A DNA stretch of 64,000 nt from NCBI GenBank assembly GCA_021851325.1, contig JAJZDZ010000004.1:1-64000 (forward strand). The letters run 5' to 3'. Below, piece by piece: positions 1 to 8,645 of the stretch. Under the pieces are notes generated by a model, which was given only the letters and a program-made list of their open reading frames with translations, searched no databases and had not been told where the DNA came from. This stretch comes from Pseudomonadota bacterium (lineage in GTDB: Bacteria > Pseudomonadota > Alphaproteobacteria > Micropepsales > Micropepsaceae). The position numbers and the translations under genes are program-made. Each line of letters opens with the position of its first letter. Position 1 is the stretch's first letter.

Positions 1-607
1 CACCCTACTCCTGTTCGTGCCGGAGCTTGCCTAGGAGGCAACTTCTTTGCGATGACAGGCTTTGGTAGCGCGACAGTCCGCTCTTACCGGTACTGATACC
101 AAGACGATCCAGCACGGCATTGTGATCGCAGTTTGGTGCTGGGCACCGGGCGGAAGCCATGACCACTAAACCTACCATGCCGCAGCATAACCAATCGCAA
201 CCCGACATCGTCACAACCTGGTGCGTCACATGGCGACGCCCCTCTCCTGGCCGCAGACGTGGCAGGTCCGAGCCCCAGCTCACCGTAGTCCCGATCAGCT
301 GACGAGCAAGGTCGAGGTTCATGTGAGCATTGGCGCCTCTGCCGTTCTGACCCAAGACAGTACAGCCTCCCGCGACAATGCCGGTTAGGCGACAGAAGAA
401 GCGCGTGGGATAAATGGGCGGCTTCATGGCCTGCATTGCCGAATGAATGTCGTCTCGGGCACACGGCCCCTCATTGCACTCTGATGGCGGGTCCTGCCCG
501 ACCGTCTTCACCCCAGCCGACTGTTGCACAGACGCAGGAATGGCAACGACACCCTGCGTCCGCATCCGCCCTATGCCTGAGGCAGACCAGTCCGCAATCG
601 GGGCTCC
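1..607. other. Stretch without a supported gene
   Basis: A minus-strand open frame of 186 codons spans most of this stretch, but its product has no motif I recognise, is rich in Arg, Cys and Gly in the way of antisense GC-rich DNA, and has no convincing ribosome-binding site. Frames on the plus strand are equally unconvincing. The stretch lies downstream of the ThDP-enzyme operon and may hold a decayed gene whose rest lies outside the window. No terminator hairpin with a T-run was found. Confidence 0.4.
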
Positions 608-2311
608 TCAGTAGCCGGCGTCGCCATACCACGATGCAAATTCATCAAAGCCAGGAACTTCTGTGGCATTAGCGCGACCATCGATCACCACCTGGACAAC
701 CGCAGGCAGGCCACTCGCCAGGGCCCGCTTCACCGCCGGCGCGATATCTTCAGCGCGATCGACATACTCGCCATAGGCGCCGAAGCCCTCCGCGATGCGA
801 TCGAGGCGAAGCTGCTTACCCCAATGGGCTTCAGTTTCCGGCGACTGCGGACCGAAGGCAGCCTTGTAGACGGTGACTTCCAGACCAAAGGCAAAGTCGC
901 AGCCAACAATACAGACAACCGGAAGCGCTTTGCGTACCGCTGTTTCAAGCTCCGAAATATGGAACAGAAACGATGAATCTCCGGTGATCAGTACAACCCG
1001 ACGACTATCGCCAACCGCCAGCTGCGCCCCGATTGCGTGTGGCAATCCAGTACCTAGGTGACCAAAGTTCTGGCACCATAGTACATCGCGCGGCGTTATC
1101 TGAGCGTATGCACCCGTAAAAATGCTCACCGCTCCACCGTCACGCACGATCACTGTATCTGCAGGAAGCTCGCGGGTTGCCTCGACGGCAAAGCGCGCCG
1201 GATGCACCGGCGTCGAGGTCTTTGGCACCGCCGCAAGCATCTGGGTCTTGAGCGCAGCGGACGCCGCCTCCCAGGTATCCATCTGCCCGCAGGCCCTGCG
1301 CTGCGTCCCTGAGAGCGCCGCCACCAGCTGGGGGGCGACATCACGCAGATCCCCTACCAGGGGCACGTCAATGGCGCGGTTGACCCCGATCGCCAGTGGA
1401 TCACGCTCAATATAGATCCATTTGCGATCGGTCCTACCCTTGGCCCAGTGGCGCCCGACGCCGTAATGCAGAGGCTCTCCAATCTCGGTGCCAATCGCAA
1501 TAACGAGATCTGCGCTGGCCACGATCTCCGTTCCAACCGGTGAAGCATAGGGAAAGGTCCTCTGCTCAAGACCGGGCAACACCGCGGCTCCTCCCGGCGT
1601 CTGGAGAACTGGGCAATTGAGTTTACGGGCAAGCTCCGCCACCAAATTATGGGCGCGCGACACGAATACCCCTTGACCGACCAAAAGAACTGGCACTTCT
1701 GCCGCTTCAATCAGACGTACCGCATCGGCAACCCGGCCCGGATCAGCAGCCTGATGTGTCAGACGGTACTTTTCGGGCGAGGTCACTGGTGGAAGATCAA
1801 GTTGGGCTTGTCCCATGTTCATCGGATATTCGATATAGACAGGACCAGGAGTTCCGCTCAGTGCCCGGCGAAAAGCCTCATGAACAATTTCATCGGTCTG
1901 TTCAGCATACTCAATCACTCCAACGTATTTCATTGCCGCTTCAAAATAGGCAGGTTGAGGCGTGTACTGGAAGCGGCCGCGCCGGACGCGTTGATCAAAC
2001 AGGCGGGGACGCTGACCGGCAATGAAAAGCGTGGGGACATTTTCCTTTGCGGCGCAAATCGCAGCAGCAGCAAGATTGGCTACACCTGGTCCCTGGTTGC
2101 CGACGATCACGCCTGGCCGGCCCGTCATACGCCAAAGCCCATCCGCCATAAAGGCTCCGGCCTGTTCATGATGCGGCGCAATCACGCGCCAACCACGTGC
2201 CTCGGCTGCAATGAACATAGCCACAAAACTCGGATCCGGAATGCCGAAAAGCGTCCTAATCCCTTCGGCTTCCATCAGTTCGAGCAGGCGGTCATGAACG
2301 TAGGTGGCCAA
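608..2311 (-). CDS. Thiamine-diphosphate-dependent enzyme, acetolactate-synthase-like
   Basis: A 567-residue protein with the three-domain layout of the ThDP decarboxylase/lyase superfamily (acetolactate synthase, benzoylformate decarboxylase, 2-hydroxyacyl-CoA lyase). The N-terminal Pyr domain carries the cofactor-activating glutamate in HHEQAG (Glu49); a central domain follows; the C-terminal domain has the ThDP/Mg site starting GDSSF near residue 442 and ending in GCDFAFG. The usual Asn-Asn or Asn-Asp at the second half of that motif is Cys-Asp here. The start is TTG, supported by AAGGAG seven bases upstream. It is the last gene of a six-gene operon after a ferredoxin and a nitroreductase, so its substrate is probably a 2-oxo or 2-hydroxy acid or its CoA ester. 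The exact reaction cannot be told from sequence. Confidence 0.85.
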   Translation of the reverse strand: MATYVHDRLLELMEAEGIRTLFGIPDPSFVAMFIAAEARGWRVIAPHHEQAGAFMADGLWRMTGRPGVIVGNQGPGVANLAAAAICAAKENVPTLFIAGQRPRLFDQRVRRGRFQYTPQPAYFEAAMKYVGVIEYAEQTDEIVHEAFRRALSGTPGPVYIEYPMNMGQAQLDLPPVTSPEKYRLTHQAADPGRVADAVRLIEAAEVPVLLVGQGVFVSRAHNLVAELARKLNCPVLQTPGGAAVLPGLEQRTFPYASPVGTEIVASADLVIAIGTEIGEPLHYGVGRHWAKGRTDRKWIYIERDPLAIGVNRAIDVPLVGDLRDVAPQLVAALSGTQRRACGQMDTWEAASAALKTQMLAAVPKTSTPVHPARFAVEATRELPADTVIVRDGGAVSIFTGAYAQITPRDVLWCQNFGHLGTGLPHAIGAQLAVGDSRRVVLITGDSSFLFHISELETAVRKALPVVCIVGCDFAFGLEVTVYKAAFGPQSPETEAHWGKQLRLDRIAEGFGAYGEYVDRAEDIAPAVKRALASGLPAVVQVVIDGRANATEVPGFDEFASWYGDAGY

Positions 2312-2339
2312 AGTAAAACTCCTTCATGACATGTGAACT

Positions 2340-2681
2340 TCAGAATTTACGTGGAAACATGAACTCGCTGATCTGCTTCTGTTCGTAGAATCCTGCAAAG
2401 TCATAGGGCTTGCTCGCAATGATGCCCTGACTTGCGCATACAGCGTAGCAGTTATTGCAGCTCATACAGCCGTTGGCATCGCCTTTAAGACGCGCCTTCT
2501 GGCTGTCCTTCGGACCAAAAAGCTCAAGTATATTGGCCGGACAGACGACAACGCATAGCTTGCAACCATCACACTTGTCGAGATCAATGGACACCCGGTG
2601 ATAGATCGCCTCATGTGGATCGTCCCAGATCGGGAGGTGATCAGCTGGGACCGCGGCTTTCTCGACACTCGCATCGCTCAT
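2340..2681 (-). CDS. 2[4Fe-4S] ferredoxin
   Basis: A 113-residue protein with two cysteine clusters of the bacterial dicluster type: CDGCKLCVVVCP around residues 39-50 and CMSCNNCYAVC about 30 residues later, enough ligands for two 4Fe-4S centres. Its N-terminal extension (about 35 residues) and aromatic C-terminal tail are longer than in a minimal clostridial ferredoxin. The ATG chosen follows AGGAG with good spacing, and that site overlaps the end of the nitroreductase gene, so translation is probably coupled. It sits between an FMN nitroreductase and a ThDP enzyme, so it likely shuttles electrons for one of them; this is inference. A longer reading frame adds 15 residues upstream but lacks its own ribosome site. 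Confidence 0.9.
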   Translation of the reverse strand: MSDASVEKAAVPADHLPIWDDPHEAIYHRVSIDLDKCDGCKLCVVVCPANILELFGPKDSQKARLKGDANGCMSCNNCYAVCASQGIIASKPYDFAGFYEQKQISEFMFPRKF

Positions 2682-2692
2682 GGCATGATCTC

Positions 2693-3508
2693 CTAATAAA
2701 GGATTTCCTTTTTCCCGTCCTCCCACCAGACAATTTGGTGGGTCTGCCGAGAGATGGCTTGCTGCGTGGGGTTTCCAATTGGGTACCCGACGGATATTGC
2801 TTCGGCGATTTCAAATGGTGGCTGCACGCCTAGCTTTTCAACCAGCGCCGGATTGCTGCTCAGCAATTTCGAAAAGCCAATCCAGCATGTCCCAAGTCCC
2901 ACACTTTGTGCGGCCAGGACAATGTTAGTACCCACCACGCCCACATCTACTTCCGGAACGCCAACGCCACGCTTGTCCATGAGGATCAGGATCACAGTTG
3001 GTGCCCTGTGAAACACGGCAAAGCGCCCATTGGCGATTGATTTGATCGCGGTCATTGGAACCGGGTGAAACGAATTGGGATTTTCACGATTGAGCTTTTG
3101 CGTATTTGCCATGATGACCGCGCGCTGCTCACTACCAGCTGGATAGTTTGTGTAGTCGATGGTTGCCGTCATGTTTTTACAGACTGCAACACAGTACTGT
3201 TCCATCTCTGCGATCATGGCCTTGTCCCGCACCACGACAAATGACCATGGCTGGCAGTTGCCCTGAGATGGCGCGAAGCGCCCCATTTCCAGAATCCGGC
3301 GGATCATATGCGCCGGCACTTGCCGCCCCTTGAACTTGCGAATGCTGCGCCGAGTAAGGATGGCATGCTCTACATCATTCCAGTCCGCCCCGGGCTCAAT
3401 ATCGTGAATGGCCGTCCGACGACGTGCTTTGCGACCAGCCTTCGCCGCAGCGGCATCCAGTTCGCATTCCAGTTCCTCGAGGTCGTGGCTATTGGCAATG
3501 TCGTCCAT
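2693..3508 (-). CDS. Nitroreductase-family FMN protein
   Basis: A 271-residue member of the NfsB/FRP-like flavoprotein family. After a charged N-terminal extension of about 45 residues come the FMN-phosphate contact RRSIRKF and the APSQGNCQPW segment, both hallmarks of the family; GLGTCWIGF near the C-terminus fits the second FMN-contacting region. Proteins of this fold reduce nitro groups, quinones or enones, or act as dehydrogenases, normally as homodimers with NAD(P)H. The start has GGAG eight bases upstream. It lies 36 bases after the acyl-CoA ligase gene, and the ferredoxin ribosome site overlaps its stop. A nearby ferredoxin raises the possibility that electrons come from or go to Fe-S centres rather than NAD(P)H; not proven by sequence. 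Confidence 0.88.
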   Translation of the reverse strand: MDDIANSHDLEELECELDAAAAKAGRKARRRTAIHDIEPGADWNDVEHAILTRRSIRKFKGRQVPAHMIRRILEMGRFAPSQGNCQPWSFVVVRDKAMIAEMEQYCVAVCKNMTATIDYTNYPAGSEQRAVIMANTQKLNRENPNSFHPVPMTAIKSIANGRFAVFHRAPTVILILMDKRGVGVPEVDVGVVGTNIVLAAQSVGLGTCWIGFSKLLSSNPALVEKLGVQPPFEIAEAISVGYPIGNPTQQAISRQTHQIVWWEDGKKEILY

Positions 3509-3544
3509 TATCTTACTCCGCTTGTCGCCCTTTTTCTTTCAATA

Positions 3545-5230
3545 TCAAGCCATTTGCGACTGCACCTGTCCGTGCTGAACCTGGCGGGCCATGTTGTCTG
3601 CTCTGAACTCAGACGGCGAAACCCGCTCCAGCCGTGCGCCGCGATAGGCGTAAACCTCCGCGCCCTCGGCAGATAGCGCCTCAACCAGAAAGCGATCTTG
3701 TGGCTTTTCCGATGCGGTCTTGGGGATTTCTGTCACGACCTGCAGATAGGTCGGTACAAAATTTGGTTCCAGCTTTGTCCGGCAATGGGCAAAAATCGCA
3801 GCAGGCTCAAAGCCACCTTTGCTCGGCACAACGGCAGCGACTACGTCACGTTCGCCTGGTGCACCGTTGGCAGACGGGACGCCGTAGACATAGGTGTCGT
3901 CGACCTTTGGATGTTCAGCCAGGACGCCCTCCACGAAGCCTGGATTTATGAAGTCACCGTTGTGACGTATGCCACCGCCTTTTCGATAATCGAAAAAGAG
4001 CCAGCCCTCTGCATCCCGATGGCAAATATCACCGCTGCGCAGCCATCCACCCAAGGTTTTCTTCTGTGATGCAGACGGATTGTTGAAGTAATTAACCGAC
4101 GCCGCTTCTCCAGTCACTGGCCGGCTAATCAATTCACCCTGCACATGGGGCGCACATTCATTGCCGTCCTCGTCCACAATCTTCATTTCAAGGTTAGGCG
4201 GAGGCTTTCCGAAGCTTCCCACCGGGCCGATGCCTATTGGTTTGAAGGCCATCCCCCCCTCAATCGCACCATAGGCTTCAAGGATTTTAAGATTGAAACG
4301 GCGCTCGAAGCTTTCCCAAATGGCAAATGGCATGCCTGCGCTGAGCACGAAGCGGACTGGATTGTCGGCGTCGTTGTCACGAAGCGGCTCACTGTAGATT
4401 GCCGTAGCCATGCCTCCCAAGAGGTTGAAGAAGGTGCAGCCGTACTTCCTTGTGATATCCCAGAGGCGGGATTTCGTGAACTTGCGACTGAAAACGGCGC
4501 GTTGCCCAAGCCGCAGTGCTGATGCAAGCGTCATAAGCTGGGCATTGCCGTGAGTGAGTGAAAGTCCGGTATAAGGCCGCTCGTCCGCGCCGATGCCCAG
4601 CATCGAGCAGAGCAGGGTTGCCGCTCCATAGCGCGTATTTGGAAAGACAACACCTTTCGGATCACCCGTTGTGCCCGAGGTATAGATGATCTGCAGCGGA
4701 TCTTCACCATCACGCAGGCGCATGTCGACCCAGGCCTGAGGCTGCTCGAGAATTTCACGCAGATCTGTTGTGCTGGATCGGATCCTGCCTGATTCGGCCT
4801 CACCGCTCTGCAACAGCCAGATCCATTCCAGTGCCGGAACCTGAGCGCGCATCTCTTCAACCTGAGCAAGCGAGTAATCGGCGCATACTATCCCCCGGCA
4901 ACCGGAGTTATTGAGCGTATAGGCAAGCTTGCTGCCGCGGGTGCGGGGGTCGATCGGCACAAATACGAGGCCGCTCAGCGAAGCGGCAATCATGAGTTCT
5001 ATGAATTCCGGGTGATTGCGGATCAGGATCGCAAAACGGTCCCCATAGTTCATGCCACGGGCGATCAGGCCCGCTGCCAGTCTATTTGCATTGCTCCATA
5101 GTTGCGCATAGCTGCGGATCTCATCGTCACGCTCATCTCCCCCCTCGAAGGTAACAACGTCAAGATCGGGCGTCGCCTCAGCACGCGCCGCAATAAGGTC
5201 CGCCAGAATCATGTCGTTGAGTGTGCGCAT
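3545..5230 (-). CDS. Acyl-CoA ligase (AMP-forming), CaiC-like
   Basis: A 561-residue class I adenylate-forming enzyme that would activate a carboxylic acid to its CoA thioester via an acyl-AMP. Visible motifs are the P-loop-like IIYTSGTTGDPKGVVFP (residues near 190), YGAIEGG in the adenine-binding region, GWLRSGDI with the hinge segment, and IPKTASEKPQDRF near the C-terminus containing the catalytic lysine region. The last form is typical of carnitine/crotonobetaine-CoA-ligase-like members. It follows the thiolase gene by nine bases in the same operon, and probably feeds the acyl-CoA dehydrogenase and thiolase encoded just upstream. The true acid substrate is unknown. Confidence 0.9.
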   Translation of the reverse strand: MRTLNDMILADLIAARAEATPDLDVVTFEGGDERDDEIRSYAQLWSNANRLAAGLIARGMNYGDRFAILIRNHPEFIELMIAASLSGLVFVPIDPRTRGSKLAYTLNNSGCRGIVCADYSLAQVEEMRAQVPALEWIWLLQSGEAESGRIRSSTTDLREILEQPQAWVDMRLRDGEDPLQIIYTSGTTGDPKGVVFPNTRYGAATLLCSMLGIGADERPYTGLSLTHGNAQLMTLASALRLGQRAVFSRKFTKSRLWDITRKYGCTFFNLLGGMATAIYSEPLRDNDADNPVRFVLSAGMPFAIWESFERRFNLKILEAYGAIEGGMAFKPIGIGPVGSFGKPPPNLEMKIVDEDGNECAPHVQGELISRPVTGEAASVNYFNNPSASQKKTLGGWLRSGDICHRDAEGWLFFDYRKGGGIRHNGDFINPGFVEGVLAEHPKVDDTYVYGVPSANGAPGERDVVAAVVPSKGGFEPAAIFAHCRTKLEPNFVPTYLQVVTEIPKTASEKPQDRFLVEALSAEGAEVYAYRGARLERVSPSEFRADNMARQVQHGQVQSQMA

Positions 5231-5239
5231 GGCTGCCCC

Positions 5240-6475
5240 TTAGCCCTGGGTTAGGATCGTGACACACTGGGCGGCGGCGTCGGTGCCGATGTTGCCTCCA
5301 CCATTGTGGCAAAGTCCGACCCTGGCGCCGTTGACCTGACGGGGGCCAGAGCGACCCTGAAGCTGCTCAGTGATCTCCACGATCTGGGCGATACCGGTTG
5401 CGCCAATCGGATGGCCCTTGCGCAAAAGACCACCAGAGGTCGAGACCGGAATACGGCCACCGAGCGTGGTATCACCATCTGCAATGAGACGCCCACCCTC
5501 CCCCTTTCCGCATAGCCCGATTGACTCGTACGCCATTAATTCGGCGGGCGCCGACGCATCATGCAGCTCGACGAGGCTGAGATCCTCAGGTCCTAGACCT
5601 GCTTCCTCGTAGGCGTCTCGAGCACAAACCTCTGAAAGGCCCTCTGCCCCAGCTTCATGATCCCAGCCTGAACGCAGCACGCTGGCGGCTACCCGCACCG
5701 GCCTTGTCAGACCGAGTTCCCGCATCTTGCGTTCACTAATGATAATTGCTGCGGCAGCGCCATCACCGATTGGCGAACACATCGGGCGCGTCAGCGGCTC
5801 GGCAATCGTCGGCGATGCCAGGACCTCGTCCGCCGTCATGGCTTCACGAAACTGCGCCCGCGGATTGAGCGATCCATGATATGAATTCTTGGCGGAGATC
5901 ATCGCAAAATGTCTGGCGGTCGTCCCGAAACGAGCCATGTGGCTTCGGGCAGCAGCGGCATATATGTCCATAAACATCGAGCGGTTCTTGCCTGCGCTTT
6001 TGGAGGCTTCACTTGCGCCACTTGCCGCGGCCGATTTCTGCAGACCCTCGAGAATGCTCTGGAGATTCTCGACGTCCACCGCTCCCATAAAGGCCCCAAA
6101 TACCTTGGCCTTGTCCTCAAAATACATTTTCTCGAATCCGGCAGCGAGCACGATGTCATAGAGCCCTGCCGTCACCATTGCGCAAGCCTGGTTAAAGGCC
6201 GTTGATGCGCTGGCACAGGCATTTTCCACATTGACGACTGGAATAGCACCAATTCCGATACCACGAAGAACTACCTCACCCCGGATGCATTCCTGCCCGG
6301 AGAGTACCCCCGCAGCAGCATTGGACATCCACGCAGCCTGTATATCTGTCTTGTTGATTCCTGCATCGGAAATGGCTGTAAGGATTGCTTCCCCGCCAAT
6401 CGACTTGAGCCCGCGATCCATCATGCGGCCAAACGCGGTCATACCGACTCCCGCGACATAGGCTTTCATTTTCAT
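5240..6475 (-). CDS. SCP2-type thiolase (acetyl-CoA acetyltransferase family)
   Basis: A 411-residue thiolase of the SCP-x/lipid-transfer branch. The nucleophilic cysteine is in NVENACASASTAF (residues about 82-94), the active-site histidine regions are ELHDAS and GHPIGATG, and CHNGGG closes the fold. All key residues appear present, so it should be an active thiolase rather than an Ltp2-type aldolase lacking the cysteine. It would cleave a 3-oxoacyl-CoA, often branched or cyclic in this branch. GGAGG seven bases upstream supports the ATG at 6475; a second ATG two codons later is possible. It lies 32 bases after the acyl-CoA dehydrogenase gene. Confidence 0.92.
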   Translation of the reverse strand: MKMKAYVAGVGMTAFGRMMDRGLKSIGGEAILTAISDAGINKTDIQAAWMSNAAAGVLSGQECIRGEVVLRGIGIGAIPVVNVENACASASTAFNQACAMVTAGLYDIVLAAGFEKMYFEDKAKVFGAFMGAVDVENLQSILEGLQKSAAASGASEASKSAGKNRSMFMDIYAAAARSHMARFGTTARHFAMISAKNSYHGSLNPRAQFREAMTADEVLASPTIAEPLTRPMCSPIGDGAAAAIIISERKMRELGLTRPVRVAASVLRSGWDHEAGAEGLSEVCARDAYEEAGLGPEDLSLVELHDASAPAELMAYESIGLCGKGEGGRLIADGDTTLGGRIPVSTSGGLLRKGHPIGATGIAQIVEITEQLQGRSGPRQVNGARVGLCHNGGGNIGTDAAAQCVTILTQG

Positions 6476-6507
6476 TTTTAATCCTCCCTTGGTACAGCCC
6501 AGGTCTG

Positions 6508-7713
6508 CTAAAATCTCGCCGCGGCGACCATGCCCAGAACTTCGTTACAACCGTCCTCGATCATCGAAATACGCGCATCGCGGAAAATTTTCTCAATCGG
6601 GCAGTCTCGGGAAATCCCCGCACCACCAAAGATCTGCAACGCGTCGCTTGCAACGTCGAACGCTGCCTGTGTCGACGTGACCTTCGAGGCAATGGCCATT
6701 TCCAGGACAGGAGTGTCCCGGGTCATGTTGATGCGGATGACACGCTGGTTCAGTGCCCTTGCAGCTTCGACCTTCTGGAACATTTTGAACAGGCGTGACT
6801 TGACGCTTTGGTGCGTGAAGATGGTGACGTCGCCCTGAATTCGTGTTTTGGCATAATCGACGGCCAGTTCGAGCGCTGCCCGGGCACAGCCAACAAACGT
6901 TGTGCCCATGCCGCCATTTGCTAGACAGAGGATCCTGTCAGCGGTCGCGCGATACAGCTCAGGCGGCACAACCATCGAGTCCATGGGGACTTTGAGGCCA
7001 TCGAAGAAGATTTCGCCCTGATTAAGGGCCCGCTGGCCGATCTTGTCGGTTGGTTTTCCTTTCTTTACGCCATCCTCATTGAGAGGGACGATGAAGACGC
7101 CACTGCCCATGCGGCCGTCCCCCATATCGACCGCACAGAACAGCGCAGCGGCCTCCGCGATGGTGCCGTTCGATACCCATGCGGATTTTTGGCCGGAGAT
7201 GACCCAGCCGTTGCCATCTCGCCGGGCGAGGCAGTTTGGCCTGCCCGTACGGCCATTGGGATGACCTATGGTGCCTTCAAAGTTGATCATGTCAGAGCCA
7301 TGATCGGGTTCGGTAATCGCCCAGCAACCCAAGGTGCCGACAGGAAAGCGCTCGATCAGGGCCGGATTTCCGGACATCTGGGCCATCATGGATGGAAAAT
7401 TCGAGACACCAAGGCTGATCGCGAGCCCCGCGTCCCCCCAGCCCATTTCCTCACCGACAATGCAGCGGATGCGTGCCTGGTCACGTAGCGACAGATCGGA
7501 ATTTTCTTCGAAAATCCCAAGGCCAAGCTCGCGGTAGCGCCGGAATACGTCCCAGAGGATTGAGTCTCGGGCGATGACATCTCCCGCCGGTAGCTTGTCC
7601 AGTTTCTCGCCCGCCGGTCGCAGCACATCACGCGCAAAGCGGTGCGCGGTGTCCCACGCCGCACGTTCGACCTCGGTCAGGTCCGGATCCAGATCTATTG
7701 CGGGTACGGTCAT
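6508..7713 (-). CDS. Acyl-CoA dehydrogenase
   Basis: A 401-residue FAD-dependent acyl-CoA dehydrogenase with the standard three domains: helical N-terminus, middle beta-barrel (CWAITEPDHGSDM, then ISGQKSAWVSNG), and helical C-terminus with IFGGAGISRDCPIEKIFRDARISMIEDG. It should oxidise an acyl-CoA to the 2,3-enoyl-CoA and pass electrons to ETF. Glutamate in the terminal MIEDGCNEV region is in the place of the base used by many family members. The start was set at the ATG with AGGAG six bases upstream; the open frame runs 25 codons further. It is the first gene of the six-gene operon. Confidence 0.93.
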   Translation of the reverse strand: MTVPAIDLDPDLTEVERAAWDTAHRFARDVLRPAGEKLDKLPAGDVIARDSILWDVFRRYRELGLGIFEENSDLSLRDQARIRCIVGEEMGWGDAGLAISLGVSNFPSMMAQMSGNPALIERFPVGTLGCWAITEPDHGSDMINFEGTIGHPNGRTGRPNCLARRDGNGWVISGQKSAWVSNGTIAEAAALFCAVDMGDGRMGSGVFIVPLNEDGVKKGKPTDKIGQRALNQGEIFFDGLKVPMDSMVVPPELYRATADRILCLANGGMGTTFVGCARAALELAVDYAKTRIQGDVTIFTHQSVKSRLFKMFQKVEAARALNQRVIRINMTRDTPVLEMAIASKVTSTQAAFDVASDALQIFGGAGISRDCPIEKIFRDARISMIEDGCNEVLGMVAAARF

Positions 7714-7774
7714 CGCGCTCTCCTGCCCCTTGACGCCCTGGCAAAAGCGTAGCGCCCGGCCAGGATGATTTGAC

Positions 7775-7787
7775 TGACAATTTGTCA
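7775..7787. promoter_or_regulatory. Palindrome, candidate operator of the 608-7713 operon
   Basis: The sequence tgacaa-t-ttgtca is a perfect inverted repeat with a single central base, about 61 bases upstream of the first start codon of the minus-strand operon. Its size and form fit sites bound by TetR- or GntR-type dimers that often control acyl-CoA catabolism, but no regulator gene is in the window. Which protein binds it is not known. Confidence 0.45.
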
Positions 7788-8645
7788 TATGCTGGGTCGG
7801 GGATAGGGAGTCGACTTTGCGCTAGATCAATCATGAAACCGATTTGGTAATCGGGCGTTGGGGGCGGGGGGATTGCGCTCGGATGTAAGCCTCTTCGCCC
7901 CAGGTGCGGCTTAGGAACTGGCCAACAGACGTCCGCCATGCCTTCACACCCGAGAGCGTGGAGAGACGGGGCCGCAGTTTCAAATTCAATCCTGATCCCG
8001 GAGAGGGACGCGCCGCGGCGTCCATGACGGCGCTCTTGGCTCAGCACGGATTTGGACAACGCCAGCATTGGTCATCCCGGCAGCTGAGATAGCCAATGCG
8101 CCGCTGTCACATGGTCCTCCAACAGACTACCGGGTCAACGGTACACCAGGGCACACGATGCAGCATTCCACACCGCCAGCAGCCTGCAGCGAAGATGGTT
8201 GAGCCGTCACACAATGCGCCTGGCGCAACAACAAGCAGCAGGGCGCACTTTTTAGGGTGAGCGTATTTCGTCGGCAGTCTGCCGGCCTCCGATTGATCAC
8301 TCCGAAGCATTGCCGCTGACACTGTACTGGGTACCGTGACCCGACCAATTATAACTTTTGATCGCGCCACCGGCAGTGCAGCTGGCTCAGTTGCGCCGTA
8401 GCCAGACCGTACCGGCGTGCAAAATCTCCGCGGCTGCGACCAAACCCATCCATGATTACCTGCAACCCTGGGACACGCGCCCGCAATGCGTCCGCCACAA
8501 CCAGTTGTTAAGGAAAATTTTCATAGTATACTTAAAGTTGTCAGTTTTCGGGCTCGCAAATCTGCTAGCGCTCTATTGAGCGCTCCAGCGCTGCTTGCCA
8601 GCGCACCTCTCACAGGCCTACACGCTTTAGGAATGGACTGCGAAC
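7788..8645. other. Long intergenic region between divergent units
   Basis: Together with the leader of the minus-strand operon this is over 900 bases between divergent genes. Open frames present (87 codons at 8107-8370 minus, 146 codons at 7628-8068 minus) show no recognisable motif or ribosome site. An AT-rich patch at 8511-8540 containing gaaaattttc and gtatac is the likeliest promoter zone for the histidine kinase gene. Nothing else was recognised. Confidence 0.4.

Noticed and set aside
5-565. 186-codon minus-strand open frame
   Set aside because: No recognised motif, no ribosome site, composition of antisense or noncoding GC-rich DNA.
8107-8370. 87-codon minus-strand frame in the long intergenic region
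   Set aside because: No ribosome site, no motif, would need a promoter within another regulatory region.
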